Below, one piece after another: positions 1 through 9,311 of a stretch of DNA of 64,000 nt. The translations under genes and the position numbers were made by a program. The notes below the pieces were generated by a model, which saw nothing but the letters and a program-made list of their open reading frames with translations, was not told the origin of the DNA and did not search any database. The stretch's first letter is position 1, and each line of letters opens with the position of its first letter. The stretch is from JAXDMK01 sp963790325 (lineage in GTDB: Bacteria > Actinomycetota > Acidimicrobiia > Acidimicrobiales > AC-14). The stretch is from contig CAWBNY010000003.1 of the NCBI GenBank assembly GCA_963790325.1, forward strand, positions 1,364,001 to 1,428,000, in the 5' to 3' direction.

Positions 1-134
1 TCACCCTCCTCGAGGGTGCGGTAGCCGCCTTTCTGGATGGCGCTGAAGTGAACGAACACGTCGGCGCCTTCCTTCTGCGAGATGAAGCCGAAGCCCTTGT
101 CGGCGTTGAACCACTTCACGGTGCCGGTCGCCAC
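1..134 (-). CDS. Cold-shock protein (CspA family), 3' end missing
   Basis: Small single-stranded nucleic-acid-binding OB-fold protein that acts as an RNA chaperone. The 44 visible residues open VATGTVKWFNADKGFGFIS and include the RNP1-type KGFGFI and RNP2-type VFVHFSAI motifs. The reading frame is open at base 1, so about 20 C-terminal residues lie outside the window. The start is GTG at 134, chosen because an AAGGGGG ribosome site lies 9 bases upstream (144-150) and the family begins just before GTVKWFN. The 118-bp gap to cysS presumably holds its promoter and leader; I see no convincing -10. Family assignment is near certain. Confidence 0.95.
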   Translation of the reverse strand, partial: MATGTVKWFNADKGFGFISQKEGADVFVHFSAIQKGGYRTLEEG

Positions 135-252
135 TGTGGCGATCCCCCTTCTTGAGCAGCTTGTACGAGAGGGGACTGCCGAGCCGGGCGCGTCTTGCCG
201 TGCAAAAGTCAATCTCCTCGGGCCGGAACGCTACCAAACAACCTGCTCCACG

Positions 253-1605
253 TCACCGGTGGACTTTGGTGCCCGAGGCGGTGTCCTCCACCACCCAGCC
301 CCGGCCCACCAGTTCGTCCCGGATGGAGTCGGCGGCTGCGTAATCCCGGCCGGCCCGAGCCTGGTCGCGCCGACCGACCAGGTCGGCCACGTCGGCCGGG
401 ATCTCCTCGTCCTCCACGCCCACGATCAGGCCGACCGCGCCCGCGATCTCCTGCACCGCGGCCGCCAGCGGAGCCGCCGAGGCACGGTCGCCCCCGTCGA
501 GGAGGATGTTCGCCCGCCGCCGCAGATCGGCCAGCAGGGCCAGCACCGCCGGGGTCGACAGGTCGTCGTCCATCGCCGCCCGGAAGGCCCCGATGGCCGC
601 CCCGTCCGGCGCCACCGTGCCCGCCACCAGCGGGGCCGTCCGCCGGGCGAGCTCGTCGAGACCCCGCAGCGTCGCCGAGGCGTGCTCCAGGCTCGACGGC
701 GTGACCTCCACCGGCGCCCGGTAGTGGGACTGGAGGATCAGCAGCCGGTAGGCCCGGGGGTCGTAGGCGGCCAGCAGGTCGGTGAGGGTGGTGAAGTTGC
801 CCAGCGACTTCGACATCTTCTGCCCGCCGACCTCGACGAAGCCGTTGTGGGCCCATCGGCGGGCGAACTCCCGCCCCGCCGCCACCGCCTGGGCCCGCTC
901 GTTCTCGTGATGGGGAAAGGCCAGGTCCTGACCGCCGCCGTGGAGGTCGAAGCCGTCCCCCAGCAGGTCGAGGGCCATCACCACGCACTCGGTGTGCCAG
1001 CCGGGACGACCCTCGCCCCACGGCGACGGCCACGACGGCTCCCCCGGCTTGACCTTCTTCCACAGGGCGAAGTCGCGCGGCGACCGCTTGTCCTCGTTCA
1101 CCTCGACCCGGGCCCCCGCCCGCAGCGAGTCCAACGACTGGCGGGCCAGAAGGCCGTAGTCGGGCACCGCCGCCACCGACAGATACAGCCCGTCCGAGGT
1201 CTCGTAGGCGGCCCCCCGCCCCACCAGCCCCTCCACCCACGTCACCATCTCGGCCACGTAGGCGGTGGCGTGGGGGTCGTGGGTCGGCCGCTTCACCCCC
1301 AGCAGGTCGACCGCGTCGTACCAGGCCTTCTCGAACTCGACGGCCACCTCCGCCGGCGATCGGCCCTCCCGGTTGGCCCGGATGATGATCTTGTCGTCGA
1401 TGTCGGTGATGTTGGACACGTACAGCACGTCGTTGCCGCACCACTCGAGGTACCGCCGGAGGATGTCGAAGACCAGGAGGAACCGGCCGTGGCCGACGTG
1501 GGGGTGGTCGTACACGGTGGGCCCGCACACGTACATCGACACCTTCCCCGCCTGTCGGGGGACGAGGTCGGCCGGGAGCCCCAACGCAGTGTCGTGCAGT
1601 CGCAT
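253..1605 (-). CDS. cysS: Cysteinyl-tRNA synthetase
   Basis: Charges tRNA-Cys with cysteine in the cytoplasm (class I synthetase), 450 aa. The HIGH-type motif is HVGH at residues 36-39 and KMSKS is at 263-267. The zinc ligands expected for CysS are all present: C27 in YVCGPTVYD, C207 in GWHTEC, H232 and E236 in PHHENE. The N-terminal CGPTVYD and the full-length C-terminal helical domain favour CysS over its relative MshC (mycothiol ligase), which has a different sequence there and is shorter. The start is ATG at 1605. No ribosome site precedes it and a TACGGT -10 element ends 9 bases upstream, so the mRNA is probably leaderless. It is divergent from valS with only 23 bp between the start codons. 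Confidence 0.96.
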   Translation of the reverse strand: MRLHDTALGLPADLVPRQAGKVSMYVCGPTVYDHPHVGHGRFLLVFDILRRYLEWCGNDVLYVSNITDIDDKIIIRANREGRSPAEVAVEFEKAWYDAVDLLGVKRPTHDPHATAYVAEMVTWVEGLVGRGAAYETSDGLYLSVAAVPDYGLLARQSLDSLRAGARVEVNEDKRSPRDFALWKKVKPGEPSWPSPWGEGRPGWHTECVVMALDLLGDGFDLHGGGQDLAFPHHENERAQAVAAGREFARRWAHNGFVEVGGQKMSKSLGNFTTLTDLLAAYDPRAYRLLILQSHYRAPVEVTPSSLEHASATLRGLDELARRTAPLVAGTVAPDGAAIGAFRAAMDDDLSTPAVLALLADLRRRANILLDGGDRASAAPLAAAVQEIAGAVGLIVGVEDEEIPADVADLVGRRDQARAGRDYAAADSIRDELVGRGWVVEDTASGTKVHR

Positions 1606-1610
1606 CGCCC

Positions 1611-1623
1611 GGTTACCGTAACC
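1611..1623. promoter_or_regulatory. Symmetric bidirectional -10 element between cysS and valS
   Basis: The 13-mer GGTTACCGTAACC is an inverted repeat (GGTTAC, one base, GTAACC) centred on 1617. It contains a TAnnnT -10 hexamer on each strand: TACCGT at 1614-1619 on plus and TACGGT at 1620-1615 on minus. Each is followed by exactly 9 bases and then the ATG of valS (1629) or cysS (1605), both 12 bases from the centre. Neither gene has a Shine-Dalgarno sequence. I infer a single bidirectional promoter producing two leaderless mRNAs. Confidence 0.6.
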
Positions 1624-1628
1624 ACCGG

Positions 1629-4157
1629 ATGACACCGAACGTGCCCGAAAAGCCGGGACTCGAAGGACTCGAAGCGACCTGGGACGCCCGTTGGGAGGCC
1701 GACGGCACCTTCCGCTTCGACCGCGCCGCGGCCCGTGACCGGGTCTACTCGATCGACACACCGCCGCCGACGGTGAGCGGGTCGCTCCACGTCGGCCACG
1801 TGTTCTCCTACACCCACACCGACACGGTGGCCCGCTTCTGGCGGATGCGGGGCCGGGAGGTCTTCTACCCCATGGGGTGGGACGACAACGGCCTCCCCAC
1901 CGAGCGCCGGGTCCAGAACTACTACGGCGTCCGCTGCGACCCGACCCTGCCCTTCGACCCCGACTTCACCGCGCCGCCACAGGAGGCGACCGGGCCCGCG
2001 AAGCAGGCCGTCTCCATCTCCCGGCCCAACTTCGTCGCCCTCTGCACCGGGCTGACCATCGAGGACGAGAAGGCGTTCGAGGACCTGTTCCGCCACCTCG
2101 GGCTGTCGGTCGACTGGTCGCACACCTACACCACGATCGGCGAACGGGCCCAGCGCACGTCGCAGAAGGCGTTCCTCCACCACCTGCAGGAGGGTTACGC
2201 CTACCAGGCCGAGGCCCCCACCCTGTGGGACGTCGACTTCCAGACGGCCGTGGCCCAGGCCGAGCTGGAGGACCGGGAGCGTCCGGGCGCCTACCACCGC
2301 CTGCGCTTCCGGGCGCCCGACGGCAGCCCCCTCGACATCGACACCACCCGGCCCGAGCTCCTCCCCGCCTGCGTCGCCCTCGTCGCCCACCCCGACGACG
2401 CCCGCTACCAGCCCCTTTTCGGCCAGACGGCCACGACGCCCCTCTTCGCCAAGCCCGTCCCCATCGTCGCCCACCCCCTGGCCGACCCCGACAAGGGCAC
2501 CGGCATGGCCATGGTCTGCACCTTCGGCGACGTCACCGACGTGATCTGGTGGCGGGAGCTGCAGCTCCCGGTGCACGCCATCCTGGGCCGGGACGGCCGC
2601 ATCACCCTGACCCCACCCGGCCTCGAGGGCGGCCCCTTCGAGGAGCTGCGGGGGCTGAAGGTCAACGCCGCCCGGAAGCGGATCGTGGAGATGCTGCGGG
2701 ACTCCGGCGAGATGATCGGCGACCCCGAGCCCATCACCCACCCGGTGAAGTTCTACGAGCGGGGCGACCGTCCGCTGGAGATCGTCACCAGCCGCCAGTG
2801 GTTCATCCGCACCCTCGATCACCGCCACGAGCTCCTCGAGCGGGGCCGGGAGCTGAGCTGGCACCCGCCCTACATGCACGCCCGCTACCAGTCGTGGGTC
2901 AACGGCCTGAACAGCGACTGGCTGATCAGCCGCCAGCGCTTCTTCGGCGTCCCCTTCCCCCTGTGGTACCCCGTCACCGACGAAGGCACGGTCGACTACG
3001 AGCACCCCATCGCCGCCGACGAGGCCAACCTGCCGGTCGACCCGTCCACCGAAGTCCCCCCCGGCTACACCGCCGGCCAGCGCGACCAGCCGGGCGGGTT
3101 CACCGGCGACCCCGACGTCATGGACACGTGGGCCACGTCCTCCCTCACCCCCCAGATCGCCACCGGGTGGGCCGACGACGCCGACCTCTTCGGCCGCACC
3201 TTCCCCATGGACGTCCGCCCCCAGGCCCACGAGATCATCCGCACGTGGCTGTTCTCGACGGTCGTCCGGGCCCAGTACCTGCACCAGTGCCTCCCGTGGA
3301 CCGACGCCGCCATCTCCGGCTGGGTCCTCGACCCCGACCGCAAGAAGATGTCGAAGTCGAAGGGCAACGTGGTCACGCCCATCGGGCTCCTCGACCAGTA
3401 CGGGTCCGACGCCGTCCGCTACTGGGCCGCCTCCGGCCGCCCGGGGGTCGACACCACCTTCGACGAGGGCCAGATGAAGGTCGGCCGGCGGCTGGCCATC
3501 AAGCTCCTCAACGCCTCGAAGTTCGTCCTCTCCCGGCTGGGCGGCGTCGACGGCGAGGTCACCGCCCCCCTCGACCAGGCCATGCTCGCCGCCCTGGCCG
3601 ACCTGGTCGACGAGGCCACCACCGCCTTCGAGGGCTACGACTACGCCCGGGCCCTGGAGCGCACCGAGACCTCGTTCTGGCGGTTCTGCGACGACTACCT
3701 CGAACTGGTCAAGGGCCGGGCCTACGGCAGCCAGGGCCCCGAGGCCCAGGCGTCGGCCGACCGGGCCCTGGCCCTGGCCCTGTCCACCCTGCTCCGGCTG
3801 TTCGCCCCCTTCCTCCCGTTCGTCACCGAGGAGGTGTGGTCGTGGTGGCAGGAGGGATCGGTCCACCGGGCGCCGTGGCCGACCGCCGACGAGCTGCGGG
3901 CGGCGGCCGGACCCACCGCCGACCGGGCGCCCCTGGAGGCGGCGGCGGCGGTCCTGGCCGAGGTGCGCAAGGCCAAGAGCGAGGCCCGCCAGTCGATGCG
4001 GGCCGACGTCCGCCTGGCCGTGGTGAGCGACACCCCGACCCGGCTGGACGCCCTCCGGCTGGTGGCCGACGACCTCAGGGAGGCGGGCCGCATCACCGAG
4101 CTCGCCTTCGAGGACGCGGCCGCGCTCGCGGTCAAGGTCGAGCTCGACCAGGGGTAG
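1629..4157 (+). CDS. valS: Valyl-tRNA synthetase, short archaeal-like form
   Basis: Charges tRNA-Val and edits mischarged threonine; class I synthetase of 842 aa. The HIGH motif is HVGH near residue 55 in TVSGSLHVGHVFSY. KMSKSKGN lies near residue 574, and the editing CP1 domain lies between them. The segment VQNYYGVRCDPTLPFDP and the short C terminus without the long coiled-coil of E. coli ValS match the archaeal-like (type 2) ValS class also found in some actinobacteria. The ATG at 1629 lacks a ribosome site and is probably the 5' end of a leaderless message. The next gene, an ABC ATPase, starts 59 bp downstream. Confidence 0.96.
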   Translation: MTPNVPEKPGLEGLEATWDARWEADGTFRFDRAAARDRVYSIDTPPPTVSGSLHVGHVFSYTHTDTVARFWRMRGREVFYPMGWDDNGLPTERRVQNYYGVRCDPTLPFDPDFTAPPQEATGPAKQAVSISRPNFVALCTGLTIEDEKAFEDLFRHLGLSVDWSHTYTTIGERAQRTSQKAFLHHLQEGYAYQAEAPTLWDVDFQTAVAQAELEDRERPGAYHRLRFRAPDGSPLDIDTTRPELLPACVALVAHPDDARYQPLFGQTATTPLFAKPVPIVAHPLADPDKGTGMAMVCTFGDVTDVIWWRELQLPVHAILGRDGRITLTPPGLEGGPFEELRGLKVNAARKRIVEMLRDSGEMIGDPEPITHPVKFYERGDRPLEIVTSRQWFIRTLDHRHELLERGRELSWHPPYMHARYQSWVNGLNSDWLISRQRFFGVPFPLWYPVTDEGTVDYEHPIAADEANLPVDPSTEVPPGYTAGQRDQPGGFTGDPDVMDTWATSSLTPQIATGWADDADLFGRTFPMDVRPQAHEIIRTWLFSTVVRAQYLHQCLPWTDAAISGWVLDPDRKKMSKSKGNVVTPIGLLDQYGSDAVRYWAASGRPGVDTTFDEGQMKVGRRLAIKLLNASKFVLSRLGGVDGEVTAPLDQAMLAALADLVDEATTAFEGYDYARALERTETSFWRFCDDYLELVKGRAYGSQGPEAQASADRALALALSTLLRLFAPFLPFVTEEVWSWWQEGSVHRAPWPTADELRAAAGPTADRAPLEAAAAVLAEVRKAKSEARQSMRADVRLAVVSDTPTRLDALRLVADDLREAGRITELAFEDAAALAVKVELDQG

Positions 4158-4216
4158 GCTCAAGCCCGGGCCAGGGCACGCTCGGCGGCCGATCTGCGAA
4201 ACCAGGAGGAGCGTCC

Positions 4217-5128
4217 TTGCCGGCGATCCACGTGCGGGGGCTACGAAAATCGTACGGCCCCATCGAGGCGGTCAAGGGCATCGACCTCGACGTGGAGGAG
4301 GGCGAGGTCTTCGGACTCCTCGGGCCCAACGGGGCGGGCAAGACCACCACCGTCGAGATCCTGGAGGGCTACCGCACGCGGTCGGCGGGGGAGGTCACCG
4401 TCCTCGGCCACGACCCGGCCACGGGCGACCGCGACATGAAGGAACGCATCGGCATCGTCCTCCAGGAGACGGGCGTCGAGCGCTACCTCACGGTGGCCGA
4501 GGTGGTCGACCTCTACCGGGGCTACTACCGCAGGTCCCGCCCCCTCGACGAGCTGCTGGCCGTCACCGGCCTGGAGCCCCAACGCGACCAGCGGGTGAAG
4601 ACCCTCTCCGGCGGCCAGCGGCGGCGGCTCGACCTCGCCCTGGCCCTGGCCGGCAGCCCCGAGCTCCTCTTCCTCGACGAGCCCACCACCGGCTTCGACC
4701 CCTCCGCCCGCCGGGGGGCGTGGGACGTCATCCGGGGCCTGCGGGACCTGGGCACCACGGTGCTGCTCACCACCCACTACATGGACGAGGCCCAGGTGCT
4801 GGCCGACCGGGTGGCGGTGATCGTGGGCGGCGTGATCGTGGCCGAGGGCGCCCCCGACGACCTCGCCCCCGGCGACTCGGCCACCGAGGTCCGCTTCACC
4901 CTCCCGCCCGACGCCGGCGCCGACACCATCCCCGACCTGCCGCCGGGGGCAAAGGCCACCGTCTACGGACGCTCGGTCCTGGTCACGGCCGTCGACCCCA
5001 CCCAGGCCCTCAACGTCCTCACCGGCTGGGCCCTGGCCCGGGGCGTCACCCTCCCCGATCTCACCGTCACCCGGCCCCGCCTGGAGGACGTCTACCTCGA
5101 CCTGACCAAGGGAACGACGCCCGCGTGA
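4217..5128 (+). CDS. ABC transporter ATP-binding protein (ABC-2 exporter type)
   Basis: ATPase subunit (303 aa) of a drug, antibiotic or lipid exporter of the DrrA/CcmA type. Walker A is GPNGAGKTTT near residue 40, the signature is LSGGQRRRLD, and Walker B is ELLFLDEPTTGFDP followed by the H-loop LTTHYMDEA. The C-terminal domain after the H-loop is typical of DrrA-like proteins. The start is TTG at 4217, chosen because a perfect AGGAGG (4204-4209) sits 7 bases upstream and the family begins with IHVRGLRKSYG. It is followed after 22 bp by its permease. The substrate cannot be told from sequence. Confidence 0.92.
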   Translation: MPAIHVRGLRKSYGPIEAVKGIDLDVEEGEVFGLLGPNGAGKTTTVEILEGYRTRSAGEVTVLGHDPATGDRDMKERIGIVLQETGVERYLTVAEVVDLYRGYYRRSRPLDELLAVTGLEPQRDQRVKTLSGGQRRRLDLALALAGSPELLFLDEPTTGFDPSARRGAWDVIRGLRDLGTTVLLTTHYMDEAQVLADRVAVIVGGVIVAEGAPDDLAPGDSATEVRFTLPPDAGADTIPDLPPGAKATVYGRSVLVTAVDPTQALNVLTGWALARGVTLPDLTVTRPRLEDVYLDLTKGTTPA

Positions 5129-5150
5129 GCGACGAGAGTGAGTGACCCGG

Positions 5151-5921
5151 ATGAGTGACCTCGCGATCGCAGCCCGCCAGGTCCGTTTCGAGCAGAAGGC
5201 CTTCTGGCGCAACCCGCCGGCGGCGGTGTTCACCTTCGCCTTCCCCCTGTTGTTCCTGTTCGTGTTCTCGAGCCTGAACTCGAGCGGCAACATCGAGACC
5301 AGGGGCGGGATCAGCTTCGTGACCTTCTTCGTCCCTGGGATCGTCGCCTTCGGCGTCATCTCGGCCTGCTACACCAACATCGCCATGAAGATGGCGATCT
5401 CCCGCGACCTGCGCATCCTCAAGCGCATCCGGGGCACGCCGGTTCCGCCGTGGGCCTACCTGAGCGGCCAGATCGGGTCGTCCCTGGTCACCGCCCTGCA
5501 GCTGGTGGCCATCACCGTCACCGTCGGCGTCGTCGTCTACGACGTCGACTTCCGATGGGACACGGTCGGCGGCCTCCTGGCCACCCTCGCCCTGGGGGCG
5601 GCCTGCTTCTGCGCCCTCGGCCTGGCCGTCAGCGGCCTGTGCCCCAACGGTGACGCCGCCCCCGCCATCGTCAACTTCGCCCTCTTCCCCCTCGTCTTCA
5701 TCTCGGGGATCTTCTTCCCCCTCGACGACGCCCCGTCCTGGGTCACGGCGCTGGCCAAGATGTTCCCCGTCCAGCACCTGGCCAACGGCCTGCAGCACGC
5801 CTTCGACCCCCGCACCGCGGCGCCCGGGGTGAACGGCGGCGACCTCGCCGTCCTCGCCGCCTGGACCGTCATCGGGGTCGCCCTCGCCCTCCGCCTCTTC
5901 AAATGGGAGAACGAACGATGA
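5151..5921 (+). CDS. ABC-2 type exporter permease
   Basis: Integral membrane partner of the preceding ATPase, 256 aa from ATG 5151 (a GTG at 5142 is an alternative start). About six hydrophobic segments are visible, starting with AAVFTFAFPLLFLFVFS and ending with LAAWTVIGVALALRLF. The loop KRIRGTPVPPWAYL and the PLVFISGIFFPLDDAPSWV segment are typical of ABC-2 (DrrB-like) permeases. The stop overlaps the next start as ATGA (5918-5921), so the two exporter modules appear translationally coupled. Confidence 0.9.
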   Translation: MSDLAIAARQVRFEQKAFWRNPPAAVFTFAFPLLFLFVFSSLNSSGNIETRGGISFVTFFVPGIVAFGVISACYTNIAMKMAISRDLRILKRIRGTPVPPWAYLSGQIGSSLVTALQLVAITVTVGVVVYDVDFRWDTVGGLLATLALGAACFCALGLAVSGLCPNGDAAPAIVNFALFPLVFISGIFFPLDDAPSWVTALAKMFPVQHLANGLQHAFDPRTAAPGVNGGDLAVLAAWTVIGVALALRLFKWENER

Positions 5922-6682
5922 CCCCAGTCGCATCCTCCGGCGCTCCCCCCACCACCGCCGCCGCCCGGGCCGTCGCACTGACCAAGGTCTACGGCCAAGG
6001 GGACACCGCGGTGACGGCCCTCGACCGCGTCGACGTGGAGTTCGGCGCCGGCCGGTTCTCCGCCATCATGGGCCCGTCGGGCTCGGGCAAGTCGACGCTC
6101 ATGCACTGCATGGCCGGCCTCGACCGGGTCACCGACGGTCAGGTCTTCATCGGCGACACCGAGATCGGCCACCTGGCCGACAAGGAGCTCACCCGGCTCC
6201 GGCGGGACAAGGTGGGCTTCGTCTTCCAGTCCTACAACCTGGTGCCCACCCTCAGCGCCCTGGAGAACATCACCCTCCCCCTCGACATCGCCGGCCGGGA
6301 GCCCGACCAGGAGTGGCTCGACCGGATCATCGACACTGTCGGCCTCCGGCTCCGGCTCTCCCACCGGCCCACCGAGCTCTCCGGCGGCCAGCAGCAACGG
6401 GTGGCGGCGGCCCGGGCCCTGGCCAGCAAGCCGGCCATCGTCTTCGCCGACGAGCCCACCGGCAACCTCGACTCCAGGGCGTCGTCCGAGGTCCTCGGCT
6501 TTCTCCGCCAGTCGGTCACCGACTTCGGCCAGACCATCGTCATGGTCACCCACGACCCCATCGCCGCCGGCTTCGCCCAACGGGTGGTGTTCCTGGTCGA
6601 CGGCCGCATCGTGGACGAGATGCTCGACCCCACCCCCGACCGCGTCCTCGACATGATGAAGACGCTCTCCGGCGAGAAGTAG
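5918..6682 (+). CDS. ABC transporter ATP-binding protein (MacB/LolD type)
   Basis: ATPase of 254 aa that energises a type VII (MacB/FtsX-fold) ABC protein. Walker A is GPSGSGKST, then VGFVFQSYNLVPTL (Q-loop), signature LSGGQQQRVAAARAL, Walker B AIVFADEPTGNLDS and switch MVTHD. FQSYNLVPTLSALENI and ADEPTGNLDS are hallmarks of the MacB/LolD family. The ATG at 5918 overlaps the previous stop and has GGGAG (5905-5909) 8 bases upstream. Its permease follows after 6 bp. The pair may export a lipid or peptide or drive an envelope process. Confidence 0.93.
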   Translation: MTPVASSGAPPTTAAARAVALTKVYGQGDTAVTALDRVDVEFGAGRFSAIMGPSGSGKSTLMHCMAGLDRVTDGQVFIGDTEIGHLADKELTRLRRDKVGFVFQSYNLVPTLSALENITLPLDIAGREPDQEWLDRIIDTVGLRLRLSHRPTELSGGQQQRVAAARALASKPAIVFADEPTGNLDSRASSEVLGFLRQSVTDFGQTIVMVTHDPIAAGFAQRVVFLVDGRIVDEMLDPTPDRVLDMMKTLSGEK

Positions 6683-6688
6683 GCGGCG

Positions 6689-9232
6689 ATGCTCAGGGCC
6701 ACCCTCAAGGGCGTCCTCGCCCACAAGGTCCGACTCCTCCTCACCGCCCTGGCGGTCGTCCTCGGCGTGGGCTTCGTGGCCGGCACCTACGTCCTCACCG
6801 ACACCCTCAACGCCACCTTCGACAACCTGTTCGACGAGGTCACCCAGGGGGTCGACGTCTCCGTCCGGGCCCAGTCCGGCTTCGGCGACGACACCAGCTT
6901 CCGGGCGTCCCGCGACACCGTCCCCCAGGAATTGCGGGCGGTGGTGGCCGCGGTCGACGGGGTGAGGTCGGCCGACGGCGCCCTCGTCGGTTACGCCCAG
7001 TACGTCGACAAGGAGGGCAACGCCATCGCCACCGGTGGCGCCCCCACCCTGGGCGTGAACTGGACCGACGTCGCCGACCTCAACCCTCTCCGCCTCCGGG
7101 CCGGGCGGGCCCCCCGCGCGCCCGCCGAGGTGCTCATGGACGCGGGGACGGCCAAGGCCCACGACTTCGAGGTGGGCGACCAGGTCCGCGTCCTGTTCGA
7201 GGGGCCGCCGGAGGAGTTCACCGTCGTCGGCGTGGCCGGGTTCGGCGCCGCCGACAATCTGGCCGGCGCCACCCTGGCCGTGTTCGACACCCCCACCACC
7301 CAGAGGGTCCTCGACAAGGTCGGCCGCTTCGACACCATCGACGTCCTCGGCGACGGCACCGCCTCCCCCCTCGACCTGCGGGCCCGGGTCCAGGCCGCCC
7401 TCCCCGACGGCTACGAGGCTCTCACCGGCGCCCAGGTGGCCGACGAGCAGTCGAAGCAGATCCAGCAGGCCCTCGGCTTCATCAACACGTTCCTGCTGGT
7501 CTTCGCCGGGATCTCCCTGTTCGTGGGCGCCTTCATCATCCTGAACACGTTCTCCATCCTGGTGGCCCAGCGCACCCGGGAGCTGGCCCTGCTGCGGGCC
7601 CTGGGGGCCAGCCGCGGCCAGGTCCTGACCTCGGTGGTGGGCGAGGCGGCCATCGTCGGGGTGGTCGCGTCGGCCGCCGGCATCGGCCTCGGCATCCTCG
7701 TCGCCCTCGGCCTCCAGGCCCTGCTGGGCGCATTCGGGATCGACCTGCCCGGCGGCGGGCTCGTCGTCAAGCCCCGGACGATCGTCGTGTCGATGATGGT
7801 GGGCGAGCTGGTCACCGTGATCGCGGCCGTCGGGCCCGCCCGGCGGGCGTCCAGGCTCCCGCCCATGGCCGCCCTCAGTGGCGCCGGCACCGACGTCGGC
7901 GGGTCGCTGAGGCGGCGCACCGTCGCCGGGGCGGTGGTGACCGCCGGCGGCATCGCCTCCCTGGCCGCGGGCCTGTTCGGCGAGGCCGGCATCCAGCTGG
8001 TGGGCGTGGGGGCCGCCCTCAGCTTCGTGGGTGTGGCCCTGCTCACGCCCCTGCTGGTCAGGCCCATGGCCTCCGGCCTGGGCCGGCCCCTCCCCCGGAT
8101 GTTCCTCGTCCGGGGGATCTCGGCCAAGCTGGCCCGCCAGAACGCGTTGCGCAACCCCCGCCGCACCGCGTCCACCGCCGCCGCCCTCACCATCGGCCTG
8201 GGCCTGGTCGGCTGCATGGCCGTCCTGGCGGCGTCGATCGTGGAGTCGGCCGCCGGCATCATCGACAAGGCCCTGGCCGCCGACTACATAGTCAGCACCG
8301 ACCAGTTCGCCCCCACCATCAGCAGCGAGGTGGCCCGGCGGCTGTCGGAGGAGGCGGAGCTGGGGGCGGTCACCGGCCTCAAGCAGAGCGAGTTCAAGGT
8401 GAACGGATCCGCCACGTCGCTCTACGCCGGCGACCCGGGCACCCTCCCCCGGCTGTTGAACATCGAGATGGTGACGGGCGAGGTGGCCTCCCTGGGCCCG
8501 GGCGACGTCATCATCGAGACCGAGACGGCGAAGGACGACGGCCTGGGGATCGGCGATTTCCTCCCCGTCACCTTCGCCCGCACCGGCGACCGCCAGCTGC
8601 GGGTGGCGGGCACCTACGAGCGGAACCAGCTGCTCGGCAACTACACCGTCTCCACCGACACATACCTGGAGAACTTCACCGAGAACCTCGACTTCGTGGT
8701 CCTGACGAAGGCGGCGTCGGGGGTCTCGCCGGCGGCGGCCCGGGCCGCGGTCGACCGGGTGGCCGCCGACTTCCCGAACGTCGCCGTGCGCGACCAGGTC
8801 GAGTTCAAGGCGGAGCAGAAACGGCAGATCAACCAGGCCCTGGGGCTGGTGTCGGCCCTGCTGGGGCTGGCCATCGTCATCGCCTTCCTCGGGATCGTGA
8901 ACACGCTGGCCCTGTCGGTCTTCGAGCGGACCCGGGAACTGGGTCTCCTGCGGGCGGTGGGCATGGCCCGCCGCCAGGTGCGGGCCATGATCCGGGGCGA
9001 GTCGGTGATCATCTCGGTCATGGGGGCGGTCATCGGCCTGGCGGTGGGCGTGCTCTTCGGCTGGGCCCTGGTGTTCGCCCTGTCGGGCGACGGTCTCGAC
9101 GAGCTCGTCGTCCCCGTCGGCCAACTTCTCACCTACGTGGTCGTGGCCGGCTTGCTGGGCGTGCTGGCGGCCCTGTTCCCCGCCCGCCGGGCGGCCCGCC
9201 TCGACATCCTCCAAGCCATCAGCCACGAGTAG
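6689..9232 (+). CDS. ABC transporter permease with two FtsX-like domains
   Basis: Large permease (847 aa) of the FtsX/MacB superfamily. An N-terminal membrane helix (LLLTALAVVLGVGFVAGTYVLTDTL) is followed by an extracytoplasmic domain. The first FtsX block (about residues 245-380) carries the conserved RTRELALLRALGASRGQV, and a second membrane and extracytoplasmic portion follows. The C-terminal FtsX block has FERTRELGLLRAVGMARRQV. The duplicated layout is typical of actinobacterial members that work with a LolD-like ATPase. It is the last gene of the 4.2-9.2 kb rightward set. Substrate unknown. Confidence 0.92.
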   Translation: MLRATLKGVLAHKVRLLLTALAVVLGVGFVAGTYVLTDTLNATFDNLFDEVTQGVDVSVRAQSGFGDDTSFRASRDTVPQELRAVVAAVDGVRSADGALVGYAQYVDKEGNAIATGGAPTLGVNWTDVADLNPLRLRAGRAPRAPAEVLMDAGTAKAHDFEVGDQVRVLFEGPPEEFTVVGVAGFGAADNLAGATLAVFDTPTTQRVLDKVGRFDTIDVLGDGTASPLDLRARVQAALPDGYEALTGAQVADEQSKQIQQALGFINTFLLVFAGISLFVGAFIILNTFSILVAQRTRELALLRALGASRGQVLTSVVGEAAIVGVVASAAGIGLGILVALGLQALLGAFGIDLPGGGLVVKPRTIVVSMMVGELVTVIAAVGPARRASRLPPMAALSGAGTDVGGSLRRRTVAGAVVTAGGIASLAAGLFGEAGIQLVGVGAALSFVGVALLTPLLVRPMASGLGRPLPRMFLVRGISAKLARQNALRNPRRTASTAAALTIGLGLVGCMAVLAASIVESAAGIIDKALAADYIVSTDQFAPTISSEVARRLSEEAELGAVTGLKQSEFKVNGSATSLYAGDPGTLPRLLNIEMVTGEVASLGPGDVIIETETAKDDGLGIGDFLPVTFARTGDRQLRVAGTYERNQLLGNYTVSTDTYLENFTENLDFVVLTKAASGVSPAAARAAVDRVAADFPNVAVRDQVEFKAEQKRQINQALGLVSALLGLAIVIAFLGIVNTLALSVFERTRELGLLRAVGMARRQVRAMIRGESVIISVMGAVIGLAVGVLFGWALVFALSGDGLDELVVPVGQLLTYVVVAGLLGVLAALFPARRAARLDILQAISHE

Positions 9233-9311
9233 GCCACACCTCGTCCCCTTGTGGCTGGTGTGGCTTATGTTGCTACTGTGACTCTCGCGAAGGGGAGGCA
9301 GGAGTGGTCGG

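Noticed and set aside
240..260. A further copy of the palindromic repeat at the cysS stop (CGTCACCGGT)
   Set aside because: Only one arm matches and it is part of the cysS coding end; no partner arm lies at the right distance.
253..1605. MshC (mycothiol cysteine ligase) instead of CysS
   Set aside because: The CGPTVYD start, the Zn-ligand spacing and the full-length C-terminal domain fit CysS.
1877..5128. 1083-aa plus frame overlapping valS and the ABC ATPase
   Set aside because: Only its last 303 codons (from TTG 4217) are real; the rest is a Pro/Arg-rich shadow of valS.
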